This document shows, in pieces, positions 1 to 8,839 of a DNA stretch of 64,000 nucleotides; position 1 is the first letter of the stretch; the number at the start of each line of letters is the position of its first letter. The position numbers were made by a program, and so were the translations under genes. Location: assembly GCF_000633595.2 (NCBI RefSeq), contig NZ_JIBU02000023.1, forward strand, positions 406,944-470,943, read 5' to 3'. This DNA is from Clostridium drakei (lineage in GTDB: Bacteria > Bacillota > Clostridia > Clostridiales > Clostridiaceae). Under the pieces are notes generated by a model that was not told the DNA's origin, did not search any database, and saw only the letters and a list, made by a program, of their open reading frames with translations.

Positions 1-187
1 AACCATCTATTGTAATTCTACCTTCTGTAGGCTTTACTAAAAAATTAAGACAACGAAGGAATGTAGATTTGCCTGTACCTGATGGGCCAATCAATACTAT
101 AACCTCACCTTTTCCTATCTCAATATTAATATCTTTTAAAATAACAGATTGTCCAAATTGCATTTTTAAATGTTCAATCTTAATCAT
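1..187 (-). CDS. ABC transporter ATP-binding protein, polar amino-acid (GlnQ) type, N-terminal part
   Basis: Reading the minus strand from the ATG at 187 gives 62 residues before the window edge cuts the gene. They start MIKIEHLKMQFG, followed by GKGEVIVLIGPSGTGKST, a Walker A motif at about residues 34-42, and FLRCLNFL. This is the usual N-terminus of GlnQ/HisP-type ATPases that energise amino-acid import at the inner face of the membrane. An AGGTGA-like ribosome site lies just upstream. The missing C-terminus would hold the signature, Walker B and H-loop. The substrate cannot be read from this fragment; amino acid is inferred from the family. Confidence 0.85.
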   Translation of the reverse strand, partial: MIKIEHLKMQFGQSVILKDINIEIGKGEVIVLIGPSGTGKSTFLRCLNFLVKPTEGRITIDG

Positions 188-310
188 TTTTTATGTTTCA
201 CCTACCCTTCTATGTATTAGTAAACATTTGCCAAAAGCAAGGAACATATTCTTACATTATGATATCTTATTACTTATTTATTCATTGTTTGACAATTATC
301 TTCAAATGTC

Positions 311-340
311 ATTATATTATTGCACATTGATTACTGTCAA
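311..340 (-). promoter_or_regulatory. Promoter of the ABC transporter gene
   Basis: On the minus strand a consensus -35 TTGACA (340-335) is followed after 18 bp by a consensus -10 TATAAT (316-311). Transcription would run towards the ATG at 187, leaving a leader of roughly 115 nt. The rest of the gap 188-563 is AT-rich and I see no gene or other clear site in it. Confidence 0.6.
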
Positions 341-563
341 TTAATTATCATATTATTAAATGTTCGTCATTTCAATCATAAATAATACTTATATCATTAT
401 ATACAATATTGAATCATATAAAGTTTTAATTATAATAGTATCAAACTCATAGTTTCATTATTAACACTTACATAAATCTTTGAACTTTCTTTATATATTG
501 AAAAATAAACATAAGTTTCATATACTATATTTAAGCACAAAATAAATTTTGGGGGTGTATTAA

Positions 564-1205
564 GTGGATAAAAATAATGAATGGGTCGTAGACCAGAAAA
601 TTAAAAGAACCATGAATGCCTTAGAAAAAAATAATATGGAAGCCTATTTTGTAAAAAATGAAGAAGCTTTGATGAGTAAAATAAGTGAATTTGTAAAGGA
701 AGGAGACACTGTATCCGTGGGCGGATCTATGACTCTTTTTGAAACAAAAATTATTGACTTCTTAAGGTGTGGTAAGTTCAATTTTCTTGATAGATATGAA
801 GAGAATTTAAAACCTGAAGATATAAAAAATATTTTCAGAAAAACCTTTATGGCAGATGTATACTTTGTAAGTAGTAATGCTGTTACTGAGCAAGGTGAAT
901 TATACAATGTAGATGGTAATGGTAACAGAGTAGCTGCTATGCTTTATGGACCAGATAAGGTCATTGTAATTGTAGGCATAAACAAAATTGTAAGCAGTTT
1001 AGATGAAGCTATAGAACGTAATAAAAATTGTTCAGCTCCAGCTAATGCAAAAAGATTAAATAAAAATACTCCTTGTACTAAAGTAGGATATTGTATGGAT
1101 TGCAGTAGCAATGAAAGAATATGCAACGACTATGTACTAATAAGAAGACAAGGTCAAAAAGGAAGAATAAAAGTCATAATAGTTGGTGAAAACTTAGGAT
1201 ATTAA
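564..1205 (+). CDS. LUD-domain (LutC/YkgG family) protein
   Basis: A 213-residue protein starting at GTG, placed 7-8 nt after a GGGGGTG ribosome site. The central region has the LUD (DUF162) pattern: GDTVSVGGSMTLFET, then TEQGELYNVDGNGNRVAAM and a hydrophobic VIVIVGINKI strand. Family members include LutC, part of lactate oxidation in Bacillus, but many clostridial copies are stand-alone and of unknown reaction. The C-terminal third has a cysteine-rich segment (PCTKVGYCMDCSSNERIC) that could bind metal or an Fe-S cluster; that is inference. No lutA or lutB gene is adjacent, so a lactate role is not supported here. It ends at a bidirectional terminator shared with the convergent regulator gene. 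Confidence 0.75.
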   Translation: MDKNNEWVVDQKIKRTMNALEKNNMEAYFVKNEEALMSKISEFVKEGDTVSVGGSMTLFETKIIDFLRCGKFNFLDRYEENLKPEDIKNIFRKTFMADVYFVSSNAVTEQGELYNVDGNGNRVAAMLYGPDKVIVIVGINKIVSSLDEAIERNKNCSAPANAKRLNKNTPCTKVGYCMDCSSNERICNDYVLIRRQGQKGRIKVIIVGENLGY

Positions 1206-1213
1206 AATTTAAA

Positions 1214-1245
1214 GACTATCCCAAATTTCTATTTTTGAGATAGTC
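1214..1245. terminator. Bidirectional terminator between LUD gene and Crp-type gene
   Basis: GACTATC (1214-1220) pairs with GATAGTC (1239-1245), and the stem continues inward through CAAA/TTTG. It sits between two convergent stop codons. Confidence 0.7.
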
Positions 1246-1252
1246 CTCTTAC

Positions 1253-1930
1253 TTAAAAAAGACTATTCTCCAAAAGATTCAAATCTAAAATTTCAATCTT
1301 ATTTTTTTCAAAATCTAATATTCCCTCATCTTTCATATTAACTAATTCTCTTGATAATGATGGACGTGGTATTCCTAATTGCTCTGCCATTTCTTTTCTT
1401 GAACACTTCAAAGTTAAAGTTAAGCTTTTTTGTTTTGAATGCTCCTCCAAAATCAAATTTGATATTTTTTGTCTTATTGTCTGCAGCGACACATTTTTCA
1501 ATTTTTTATTTAACATTAATATTTTATTAGATAAAAGAGTCATAAAATTGTTTAAAAATGCAAAATTTAAATTACAAAGTTTTAAAATATTTTCTTTAGA
1601 TATAAATAAAATTTCAGTTTTCGAGGAAGAAACAATAGTTGCAGGATATACATTTTGATTTGAAAATATTATAACTTCACCAAAAATATGTGATTCTTCT
1701 ATTTTAGTAATTGTAACTACTTTCCCAGATTCATAAATATTTTGTACTTCAACACTTCCAGTTATGACAATTCCTAAATTAGAACAATCAGAACCTTCCA
1801 CAGCTACAACTTCTCCTTTGCTGAAGGATTTTTTTCTATAATCTATATTATTTATCATATTTTTTATATCTTCTTTAGAAAAACTTTTAAAAATTATACA
1901 TCTACTTAACACTGATAAAAAATCATTCAT
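1253..1930 (-). CDS. Crp/Fnr-family transcriptional regulator, HcpR-like
   Basis: An open frame begins at 1945, but the GGAGAG inside its first codons is a ribosome site for the ATG at 1930 (MNDFLSVLSRC), giving 225 residues. The N-terminal half is a cyclic-nucleotide-type beta-barrel (FSKGEVVAVEGS, GIVITGSVEV). The C-terminal half is a Crp-type helix-turn-helix with CSRKEMAEQLGIPRPSLSREL as recognition region. There is no Fnr-type N-terminal cysteine cluster. It is divergent from a ferredoxin-like gene, and a TGTAAC-N4-GTTACA palindrome lies between them. The HcpR assignment (nitrosative-stress regulator in anaerobes) is inferred from this context, not from the protein alone. Confidence 0.75.
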   Translation of the reverse strand: MNDFLSVLSRCIIFKSFSKEDIKNMINNIDYRKKSFSKGEVVAVEGSDCSNLGIVITGSVEVQNIYESGKVVTITKIEESHIFGEVIIFSNQNVYPATIVSSSKTEILFISKENILKLCNLNFAFLNNFMTLLSNKILMLNKKLKNVSLQTIRQKISNLILEEHSKQKSLTLTLKCSRKEMAEQLGIPRPSLSRELVNMKDEGILDFEKNKIEILDLNLLENSLF

Positions 1931-1960
1931 TTTTTTACTCTCCATTAATTTTTTATTTTT

Positions 1961-2003
1961 TGTAACATAAGTTACAGAACATTTTATTAAATTTTAATAT
2001 AAT
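1961..2003 (+). promoter_or_regulatory. Crp/Fnr-type operator at -41.5 and promoter of the ferredoxin-like gene
   Basis: TGTAACATAAGTTACA (1961-1976) is a 6+6 inverted repeat with a 4-bp centre. A consensus -10 TATAAT lies at 1998-2003, so transcription should start near 2010, and the palindrome is centred about 41.5 bp upstream. That is the class II activator position of Crp/Fnr proteins, where the regulator replaces the -35 contact. No good -35 box is present, which agrees with activation. Confidence 0.65.
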
Positions 2004-2042
2004 AAAAGCATAAAATCAAGATAATATTAGGAGGAAACAATA

Positions 2043-2786
2043 ATGAAAAGAAAAATAGTTAGCATAGATGAAAAAAAATGTAATGGATGTGGATTGTGCG
2101 TTGAAGGTTGCCATGAAGGTGCTATTGAACTTATAGATGGTAAAGCTAAACTAGTAAGTGATGAATATTGTGATGGACTTGGTGATTGCCTACCTCAATG
2201 TCCAACTGGTGCAATAGAAATTATTGAAAGAGAAAGTAAAGAATATGATGAAGAAGCTGTAAAAAAGAGAATGGCTGTAAAAGCAAATGAAAAATCTTCT
2301 TGGAAGTCAATGCCTTGCGGATGTCCAGGAACTATGGCTAAAAAAATCGAAAGAAAGACTTTAAATGTTGCTAATAATAATGTTGTTAAAGCAAAAGAAA
2401 TTAGTTTAGATATACCTATGCAATCTCAACTATCTCAATGGCCTGTTCAACTAAAATTAGTTAATCCTAATGCACAATATTTTAAAAATGCAAATCTTTT
2501 AGTTGCTGCTGATTGTACTGCTTATGCTTATGCAAACTTTCACAATGACTTTATTAAAGATCACATAACAGTAATTGGATGTCCAAAACTTGATGATAAT
2601 GAATATTATAAAGAAAAATTAACAGAAATTCTAAAGAACAACAATATAAAAAGCATAACTGTAGTGAGAATGGAAGTTCCATGCTGTGGAGGCATTATAA
2701 GTGCTGTAAAAGAAGCAATGCTTCAAAGCCAAACAATTGTACCTTATAAAGAAGTTACAGTTTCTAGTGATGGAAACATATTATAG
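2043..2786 (+). CDS. Ferredoxin-like 4Fe-4S protein, possible FrdX
   Basis: A 247-residue cytoplasmic protein after an AGGAGGAAA ribosome site. The N-terminus has a classic CNGCGLCVEGC cluster motif. A second motif, YCDGLGDCLPQCP, lacks one of the usual four cysteines, so the second cluster may be 3Fe-4S or use another ligand. A linker with MPCGCPG leads to a C-terminal domain containing two further conserved cysteine sites (VIGCPKLDD and VPCCGGI) of the type that could bind another cofactor. Similar proteins are associated with the Crp-type regulator HcpR and hybrid-cluster protein in clostridia, as I recall; hcp itself is not in this window. A redox partner role in nitrosative stress is inferred. 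Confidence 0.65.
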   Translation: MKRKIVSIDEKKCNGCGLCVEGCHEGAIELIDGKAKLVSDEYCDGLGDCLPQCPTGAIEIIERESKEYDEEAVKKRMAVKANEKSSWKSMPCGCPGTMAKKIERKTLNVANNNVVKAKEISLDIPMQSQLSQWPVQLKLVNPNAQYFKNANLLVAADCTAYAYANFHNDFIKDHITVIGCPKLDDNEYYKEKLTEILKNNNIKSITVVRMEVPCCGGIISAVKEAMLQSQTIVPYKEVTVSSDGNIL

Positions 2787-2826
2787 TTTGATATTTTTAG
2801 ATAACAATCATAGTCTATGAAAATAA

Positions 2827-2880
2827 AACATCCTTATGTTATAATGTATGAGATTACAATAGGCATAAGGGTGTTTTTTA
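2827..2880 (+). terminator. Rho-independent terminator after the ferredoxin-like gene
   Basis: AAACATCCTTATG (2827-2839) pairs with CATAAGGGTGTTT (2865-2877) with one G-T wobble, followed by a T run. Confidence 0.75.
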
Positions 2881-2993
2881 TATACAGCACCTTTTTATAA
2901 TTAATAACTCAACTTTCACAATTTTAAAAAATGCAAAGCATTTTTTAAGGACAATTGACAGTGAATGTAAATTTAATTAGGCGGGTGTTAAAT

Positions 2994-4220
2994 TTGAAAA
3001 AAATACTACATATAATAGCTCAAAGGCCTGAAAAGACAGGCAGTGGTACATATCTTCAAGCTTTAATAGAGCAAGGAGAAAAAAAGAACTATTCTCAAGC
3101 TGTAATAGCAGGCATCCCTGCAAATGAGCCTAATGAATATTTTAAAACAAATGTTAAATTTTATCCTGTACTTTTTGAAACAGAAAATCTTCCTTTTCCT
3201 GTAGTAGGTATGACAGATATAATGCCTTATAAAAGTACTATGTATAAAAATTTAAATGATGATATGATAAATAAATGGAAAAATTCTTTTTCCAAAGTGC
3301 TTACAAAATCAGTAATAGAATTTAAACCTGATATAATAATAACTCATCATTTGTGGATACTTTCAGCAATGGTAAAAGAAATGTTTCCACTTATAAAGAC
3401 AATAGCAATATGTCATGGCACAGACTTAAGGCAAATGGATTTAGTTCCTAATTTTAATAATTATGTATCTAAACATTGTAGAAATATAGACAATATACTT
3501 GCTCTACATGAAAATCAAAAAAATGAGATAATAAAAAGATATCAAATAGACAAAAATAAAATTACTGTAGTTGGAGTTGGATTTAATCCAAATATTTTTT
3601 ATACTAATGATACTGAAAAAAACATAGATAAGATAAAACTCATTTATGCTGGAAAATTAAATTTTGCAAAAGGAATCCCTTCCCTTATAAAATCTTATAA
3701 TAAACTAGATATAGATAAAAATTCTATAGAGCTTATTTTAGCAGGCTCTGGCACAGGCAGCCAATTTAAAGCAATTGAAAAAATGGCTGAAGAAAGCAGA
3801 TTAAAAATAATACTGAAAGGCTCAATTCCTCAAAATGAATTATCAAAACTCTTTAGAGAAAGTCATATTTTTGTATTTCCATCCTTTTTTGAAGGACTCC
3901 CTTTAGTATTAACTGAAGCTCTTGCATCTGGCATGTTAATAGTAACTACAGACTTACCTGGTGTTAAAGATTTCTTTGGAGATTACATTAACAAAAAAGG
4001 GCTAATAGAATATGTTAAAATGCCTTCCCTGAAAAGTTTAGATGAACCTTTTGAAGAAGATTTACCTAACTTTGAAAAGGAATTTTCTAAGGCTATAGAA
4101 AATCAATTAAAAAAAATTAAAAATGAATACTATAAAAAAGACCTAAAAGTAAAAAAAGTTATAGATACTATGTCTTGGGAAGGTGTTTTTAATAAAATAG
4201 AGAATTTATTTAATTCATAG
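2994..4220 (+). CDS. GT4-type glycosyltransferase
   Basis: The frame is open from a TTG at 2955, but the GGCGGGTG box at 2980-2987 points to the TTG at 2994 as start (MKKILHIIAQRP), giving 408 residues. The N-terminal Rossmann domain has the glycine-rich KTGSGTYLQALIEQG and HHLWIL. The C-terminal domain has LIYAGKLNFAKGIPSL, and FPSFFEGLPLVLTEALASG carries the paired glutamates of retaining GT-B enzymes. It probably transfers a sugar from an activated nucleotide donor to an envelope acceptor. It has no signal peptide or membrane helix. It stands alone, so donor and acceptor are unknown. Confidence 0.8.
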   Translation: MKKILHIIAQRPEKTGSGTYLQALIEQGEKKNYSQAVIAGIPANEPNEYFKTNVKFYPVLFETENLPFPVVGMTDIMPYKSTMYKNLNDDMINKWKNSFSKVLTKSVIEFKPDIIITHHLWILSAMVKEMFPLIKTIAICHGTDLRQMDLVPNFNNYVSKHCRNIDNILALHENQKNEIIKRYQIDKNKITVVGVGFNPNIFYTNDTEKNIDKIKLIYAGKLNFAKGIPSLIKSYNKLDIDKNSIELILAGSGTGSQFKAIEKMAEESRLKIILKGSIPQNELSKLFRESHIFVFPSFFEGLPLVLTEALASGMLIVTTDLPGVKDFFGDYINKKGLIEYVKMPSLKSLDEPFEEDLPNFEKEFSKAIENQLKKIKNEYYKKDLKVKKVIDTMSWEGVFNKIENLFNS

Positions 4221-4235
4221 TTTACTTCAATATTG

Positions 4236-4269
4236 CTCATTGTGTACAACTTATTTTCATGCAATGAGC
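4236..4269. terminator. Terminator between glycosyltransferase and lipoprotein genes
   Basis: GCTCATTG (4236-4243) and CAATGAGC (4262-4269) form a perfect 8-bp stem, with a T-rich run on the plus side. The two flanking genes converge here. Confidence 0.7.
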
Positions 4270-4280
4270 TTATATTTTTT

Positions 4281-4754
4281 TTAATTGAATATAAATTTAC
4301 ATAACGAATATAAGTTTAAAGATATAGGTACCTCTTTCATGTCTATATAATCCATGCCATAGTTGCCATCCCAAGGATAGATAGAAATAAATTTTTCATT
4401 ATATACACTAATCACCATTTTCTCTTTATTAAACGTAAAAAATATTTTATATGCAGGTTTACTTGGTAAATCCTTAGGTTTTGCAATAAAATTATTTTTA
4501 TTAAGTGATTTAAGCATATTTTTAAATATAAGCTTATTTTCAATGTCTATTTCCTTTTCTTTGCACAAATTTGTATCTAAAGCTATACATTTGTATGAAG
4601 TTTCTAATGTTAAATCTTTAGCTAACAAATTGGTATAATAAAAATTATTGGGTTTATTTTTATTATACATAATATTGCTTAAATTATAATTGCATCCTAC
4701 GAATATAATAGCTATAATAAATGACATACTTAAGTAAAGCCATATTTTTTTCAA
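4281..4754 (-). CDS. Small predicted lipoprotein of unknown function
   Basis: The best start is the TTG at 4754, spaced correctly from GAGGTGAT; an in-frame GTG at 4763 overlaps that ribosome site. This gives about 157 residues. The N-terminus is a lipoprotein signal: basic KKIW, a hydrophobic stretch, then IIFVGC as lipobox, so the mature protein would be anchored to the outer face of the membrane. The rest is lysine- and asparagine-rich with no motif I recognise. It is transcribed towards the glycosyltransferase and shares no operon with it. Confidence 0.6.
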   Translation of the reverse strand: MKKIWLYLSMSFIIAIIFVGCNYNLSNIMYNKNKPNNFYYTNLLAKDLTLETSYKCIALDTNLCKEKEIDIENKLIFKNMLKSLNKNNFIAKPKDLPSKPAYKIFFTFNKEKMVISVYNEKFISIYPWDGNYGMDYIDMKEVPISLNLYSLCKFIFN

Positions 4755-4852
4755 TATTATCACCTCTAGAATAAAATTATGTTATTAAATTAGTATTTAT
4801 TACTATCATATTTATTGAAAATAAATTAATATAGGAGGCTTAAAATTTAAAT

Positions 4853-5683
4853 ATGAAATATAAAATAATAGCATCAGATATGGATGGAACATTATTAAAT
4901 GATAATAAAAATATATCAAATTATAATTTGGATATGATAAATAAGGCCACTTCCCTTGGAGTTAAATTTGTAATAGCTTCTGGAAGAGTACCTGCTACTT
5001 TAAAATTTTATGAAGAAACTATAGGAAAAAATCAACCTATAATTTGTGCTAATGGTGCTATAGTTCTTGATCACAACAAAAATATAATTTATTCAAACCC
5101 TATTTCTAAAAATAACCTAATAAAAATTATAGATATTTTAAGAGATTACAAAGATACATATTATCACTTTTATGATGGTGATGTTTTTTGTAGTGAACAA
5201 TTTGAATATAGTGCAAGAAAATTTTATGATTTCAATAGAAAAGTAGAAAAAAAATATAGAATGGAAATAAGGCTCTTAAAAGATGCTAAAGATTACATAA
5301 TAAAAAGCAATTCAAATATAGATAAAATAGTAGTAATGGATGATGATATAAAATATTTAGAATATTTGAGACACAAAATAGATAATTTAGACAAAATTGA
5401 AACCACAAAATCTGAATTGAATAATGTAGAAATAATGGGCATAGGAAGCTCTAAAGGTAATGCATTAAGGCTTTTAGCTAAACATTACGAAATACCTGTA
5501 GATCAGTGTATAGCTATAGGAAATGATGAAAATGATATAAGTATGATAAATGCTGCTGGTATTGGTATATCTATGGTTAATGGAAAAGATTCATTAAAGC
5601 AACACGCAGATTATATAACAAAAAAAGATAATAATGATGGTGGTATTGGTGAAATAATAGAAAAATTCATATTAAATATTTAA
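4853..5683 (+). CDS. HAD-superfamily Cof-type phosphatase
   Basis: 276 residues after an AGGAGG site. The HAD motifs are all present: I, DMDGTLL near the N-terminus (nucleophile and acid-base aspartates); II, ASGR; III, a lysine before the last block (GSSKGNALRLL); IV, GNDENDISMI. The large C2 cap between motifs II and III is typical of Cof/YidA enzymes that dephosphorylate sugar phosphates or flavin and PLP precursors. The substrate cannot be predicted. Monocistronic, ending at a strong bidirectional terminator. Confidence 0.88.
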   Translation: MKYKIIASDMDGTLLNDNKNISNYNLDMINKATSLGVKFVIASGRVPATLKFYEETIGKNQPIICANGAIVLDHNKNIIYSNPISKNNLIKIIDILRDYKDTYYHFYDGDVFCSEQFEYSARKFYDFNRKVEKKYRMEIRLLKDAKDYIIKSNSNIDKIVVMDDDIKYLEYLRHKIDNLDKIETTKSELNNVEIMGIGSSKGNALRLLAKHYEIPVDQCIAIGNDENDISMINAAGIGISMVNGKDSLKQHADYITKKDNNDGGIGEIIEKFILNI

Positions 5684-5714
5684 AAATAGTACAGTATCCT
5701 CTTGTACTATTTTT
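5682..5714. terminator. Bidirectional terminator overlapping the end of the small ThrE gene
   Basis: AAAAATAGTACA (5682-5693) and TGTACTATTTTT (5703-5714) are perfect 12-bp arms with A and T tails, working in both directions. The right arm overlaps the last codons of the convergent minus-strand gene. Confidence 0.8.
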
Positions 5715-6159
5715 TAGTCTTAGAAACATTTTGTTTACTAAACTTTGTCGTTATCTTCGCTATGGAAGATATAAAAAAAACTCCTACAGCTATTGTTCCT
5801 GCAATATACAAAGTTTGAAGACCTAATGTCAAAGATTCATTTGTGTTTCCCTGTACAGATTGAAACATAGTATTGTACATACCTCCACCAGGAACAAGAG
5901 GTATTATTGCACATATAATGAACGTAGTAACTGGTGTTTTTATAACTCTTGCCATAATTTCACAATACGCTGCAGCTAATAGTGAAGCTATAAAAAAAGA
6001 AAAAATGTTAGAAATATGAAAATAGGAAGATGATATTAGATAAGTTGACCAACTTAAACCTCCTCCTAAAGAAGCAAAAATTAAATTTTTCCCTTTTATA
6101 TTAGATAAAACTCCAAAGCATAAAGTAGCTATTAAAGTATATAAAATATTAATCAACAT
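5707..6159 (-). CDS. Threonine/serine exporter, small half (ThrE_2/DUF3815)
   Basis: 150 residues with about four to five membrane helices. FIICAIIPLVPGGGMYNTM is the signature loop shared with the C-terminal half of ThrE. The gene starts 2 nt after the stop of the larger DUF1212 subunit, so the pair is translationally linked. In Corynebacterium a single fused ThrE exports threonine and serine; here the two halves are separate proteins that presumably assemble. Its proximity to glyA, which uses serine, threonine and glycine, fits control of these pools, but substrate is inferred. Confidence 0.8.
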   Translation of the reverse strand: MLINILYTLIATLCFGVLSNIKGKNLIFASLGGGLSWSTYLISSSYFHISNIFSFFIASLLAAAYCEIMARVIKTPVTTFIICAIIPLVPGGGMYNTMFQSVQGNTNESLTLGLQTLYIAGTIAVGVFFISSIAKITTKFSKQNVSKTKK

Positions 6160-6161
6160 GC

Positions 6162-6929
6162 CTATATTCCTCCAAAATAATTAAACCACAGTTTAAGAAT
6201 AACTCCTGTGCCTAATGCTATAGCTATAGCAATTAAAAAAGCTTCAATTGCTCTTGAAATACCTGATATTAAATCCCCTGCTATAGTATCTCTAATAGCA
6301 TTAGTTATAGCAAGCCCTGGAACTAATAACATAATAGATCCTATTATAACTTTATCAGAGTTTGCAGCAATACCAAAATGTGTAGTAAATAATGCTATTA
6401 ATGCAGTTAAAGCTCCATTTATAATATTTATAAAAAATTCATTAGTTTCCAGTGAGTTAAGTTTTTCAGTTGTTATCCTAATTAAACATCCTATTATAAA
6501 AGCCACTGAAAAATCTCTCATATTTCCACCATAGACTAAAGTAAAAAATGATGCCACCATACCTGAAAATAATATATTTACCTTACTGTTATAAGGTTTC
6601 ATAGAATCTATATTTTTCAACTTATCTTCTATGAATTCCAATGTATATCCTCTATTTTTTATATTACGAGATATATCATTTACCATAGATATTTTTTCTA
6701 AGTTTAAAGTTCTTTTCTTAATTCTTTTCACAATTGATAAAGTCTGTTGATATGGTTGATCAGCTGATGCCATTATAACAGTCAAGGTTACAAATGTATC
6801 TACTCCATTTATACCATAAACACTGCATATTCTTACTATTGTTTCCTCAACTCTATAAATTTCCGCTCCATTTTCTAGCATTATCTTACCAGCATAAGTT
6901 GCCACATTTAAAATCCTATTAACATCCAT
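6162..6929 (-). CDS. Threonine/serine exporter, large half (ThrE/DUF1212)
   Basis: The frame is open from 6959, but an AAGGAGC site about 10 nt before the ATG at 6929 supports the start MDVNRILNVATYAGK, giving 255 residues. The N-terminal soluble part has LENGAEIYRVEETIVRIC, typical of DUF1212. The second half is five hydrophobic helices containing LLVPGLAITNAIRD, the conserved channel-like motif of the family. First gene of a two-gene operon with the DUF3815 subunit. No regulatory site is evident upstream apart from an AT-rich gap shared with glyA. Confidence 0.85.
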   Translation of the reverse strand: MDVNRILNVATYAGKIMLENGAEIYRVEETIVRICSVYGINGVDTFVTLTVIMASADQPYQQTLSIVKRIKKRTLNLEKISMVNDISRNIKNRGYTLEFIEDKLKNIDSMKPYNSKVNILFSGMVASFFTLVYGGNMRDFSVAFIIGCLIRITTEKLNSLETNEFFINIINGALTALIALFTTHFGIAANSDKVIIGSIMLLVPGLAITNAIRDTIAGDLISGISRAIEAFLIAIAIALGTGVILKLWFNYFGGI

Positions 6930-7202
6930 AATATATATGCTCCTTGATATAAATAACAAATCAATTTTATCCCCATATTCATAGCGTTATTATATCATAT
7001 AAAATAAACATAACAAATTAATAATTTTCATAAATATTAACAGAAATTTAATGAAATAATATGTTGCCAAAATGTAAAAATAAACTTATAATTTTTATAA
7101 TACTTTCTTAAATTTTTTTTAAAGAATGGGGTTATTTATTATCTAATTTTAAATAAATATCATAAAAATTATGACAAATCAATTATTAAGGGGGCAAACA
7201 AA

Positions 7203-8438
7203 ATGAATTTTAAAGAATTAGAAAGAACAGACAAAGCGGTTTTCGATGTTATTCAAAAAGAAGAAGATAGACAAGAAAAAGGTATAGAACTTATAGCTTC
7301 AGAAAACTTCACTAGCAAATCTGTTATGGAAGCTATGGGATCTTTTTTAACTAATAAATACGCAGAAGGATTACCTGGAAAGAGATATTATGGAGGATGC
7401 CATGTTGTAGACATCGTAGAAGATTTAGCAAGAGAAAGAATGAAAAAATTATTTAATGCAGAATATGCTAATGTTCAGCCTCATTCAGGTTCTCAAGCTA
7501 ATATGGCTGTTTATATGAGTGTATTGGAACCTGGAGATACAGTACTTGGTATGGACTTAACTCATGGCGGACATTTAACTCATGGTAGTAAAGCTAGTTT
7601 TTCAGGCAAACTTTATAACTTTATATCTTATGGAGTAAATGAAAAAACTGAAAGAATAGATTATGATGAACTTAGAGATTTGGCACTAAAAAATAAACCT
7701 AAAATGATAGTCTCTGGTGCTAGTGCATATCCAAGAGAAATAGACTTTAAGAAAATAAAGGATATATGTGATGAAGTAGGCGCTTATATGATGGTAGATA
7801 TGGCTCATATAGCAGGTATAATAGCTGCTGGAAAACATATGTCTCCAGTACCATATGCAGATTTTGTAACTACTACAACTCATAAAACTTTAAGAGGACC
7901 AAGAGGTGGAGCTATACTTTGCAAAGAAAAATATGCAAAAGCAATAGATAAAACAGTTTTCCCTGGAGTTCAAAGCGGACCTTTAATGCACATAATAGCT
8001 GCTAAAGCAGTATGTTTCGGAGAAGCTCTTAAAGATGATTACAAAACATACATAGACCAAGTATTAAAAAATTGTAAAGTTCTTGGTGATGAACTTATAA
8101 AATACGGATTTAGATTAGTTACTGGTGGAACAGACAATCATTTAATTTTAATAGATCTAACAAATAAAAATATAAATGGAAAAGATGCTGAAAAATTGTT
8201 AGATGATGCTGGAATTACAGTTAATAAAAACACTATACCTTTTGAAAAACTAAGTCCTTTTGTAACTAGTGGGTTAAGACTAGGAACACCTGCTGTGACT
8301 ACAAGAGGCTTTAAAGAAGAAGAAATGAAGAAAATTGCTTATTTCATAAATTATGTAATAGAAAATAGAGATAAAGATTTAAGTGAAATAAGAAATCAAG
8401 TATATGATTTATGTGCTAAATATCCTATTTATAAATAA
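7203..8438 (+). CDS. glyA: Serine hydroxymethyltransferase
   Basis: 411 residues, full length, after a strong AAGGGGGC site. It interconverts serine plus tetrahydrofolate with glycine plus methylene-tetrahydrofolate, the main one-carbon source, using PLP in the cytoplasm. Visible hallmarks are the N-terminal [35 protein letters not shown], the aspartate in MVDMAHIAG, and [13 protein letters not shown], whose lysine forms the Schiff base. It is transcribed alone, divergent from the exporter pair, and closed by a hairpin terminator. I found no T-box or riboswitch in the 240-bp upstream gap. Confidence 0.97.
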   Translation: MNFKELERTDKAVFDVIQKEEDRQEKGIELIASENFTSKSVMEAMGSFLTNKYAEGLPGKRYYGGCHVVDIVEDLARERMKKLFNAEYANVQPHSGSQANMAVYMSVLEPGDTVLGMDLTHGGHLTHGSKASFSGKLYNFISYGVNEKTERIDYDELRDLALKNKPKMIVSGASAYPREIDFKKIKDICDEVGAYMMVDMAHIAGIIAAGKHMSPVPYADFVTTTTHKTLRGPRGGAILCKEKYAKAIDKTVFPGVQSGPLMHIIAAKAVCFGEALKDDYKTYIDQVLKNCKVLGDELIKYGFRLVTGGTDNHLILIDLTNKNINGKDAEKLLDDAGITVNKNTIPFEKLSPFVTSGLRLGTPAVTTRGFKEEEMKKIAYFINYVIENRDKDLSEIRNQVYDLCAKYPIYK

Positions 8439-8475
8439 AACTTAAATTATACTTTTAACTAAAATTCAAAATAGA

Positions 8476-8520
8476 AACAGTAGAATTAACAAATATTTGG
8501 ATGATTCTACTGTTTTTTGT
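8476..8520 (+). terminator. glyA terminator
   Basis: AACAGTAGAAT (8476-8486) pairs perfectly with ATTCTACTGTT (8504-8514), followed by T-rich sequence through 8528. Confidence 0.85.
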
Positions 8521-8593
8521 TTTTTTTAAAACAAGAAATATTTCCTCAATAATTACATATAATTTACTAACCAAAAAAATAAGGAGGAACTCT

Positions 8594-8839
8594 ATGATTA
8601 AAAAAGGTAGTTTAATAGAAATTGAAGAGGTAAGTTATAGTGCAAACTACCCAAATGCTAAAGTTTTTATACGTGGAAACTGCTTAAGTAATTGTAATAT
8701 AGGAGAAATAGTAAATATAAAGACCATTACTGGTCATATTATGAGTGGTATTGTATCCAAATGCAAATTTCTTTATTATAATGATAAAAAAAATAGAAAA
8801 CATTTTAAAGAAATACTTTTAATAAATTTAAAAAAGTAA
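8594..8839 (+). CDS. Small OrtA-like protein (2-amino-4-ketopentanoate thiolase alpha-subunit family), orphan
   Basis: A longer frame opens at 8501 inside the glyA terminator, but AAGGAGG at 8581-8587 fixes the start at 8594, giving 81 residues (MIKKGSLIEIEEV). The stretch VFIRGNCLSNCNIGEIVNIK followed by TITGHIMSGIV resembles, from memory, the core of OrtA, the small subunit of the thiolase in oxidative ornithine breakdown, and the N-terminal KKG-IEIE fits too. It is about 20 residues shorter than OrtA, and no ortB, orr or oraSE gene is in the window. It may be a stray paralogue with a different partner. Confidence 0.5.
   Translation: MIKKGSLIEIEEVSYSANYPNAKVFIRGNCLSNCNIGEIVNIKTITGHIMSGIVSKCKFLYYNDKKNRKHFKEILLINLKK

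Noticed and set aside
69..344. 91-residue plus-strand frame at the left end
   Set aside because: It is antisense to the clear GlnQ-type ATPase reading and has no ribosome site.
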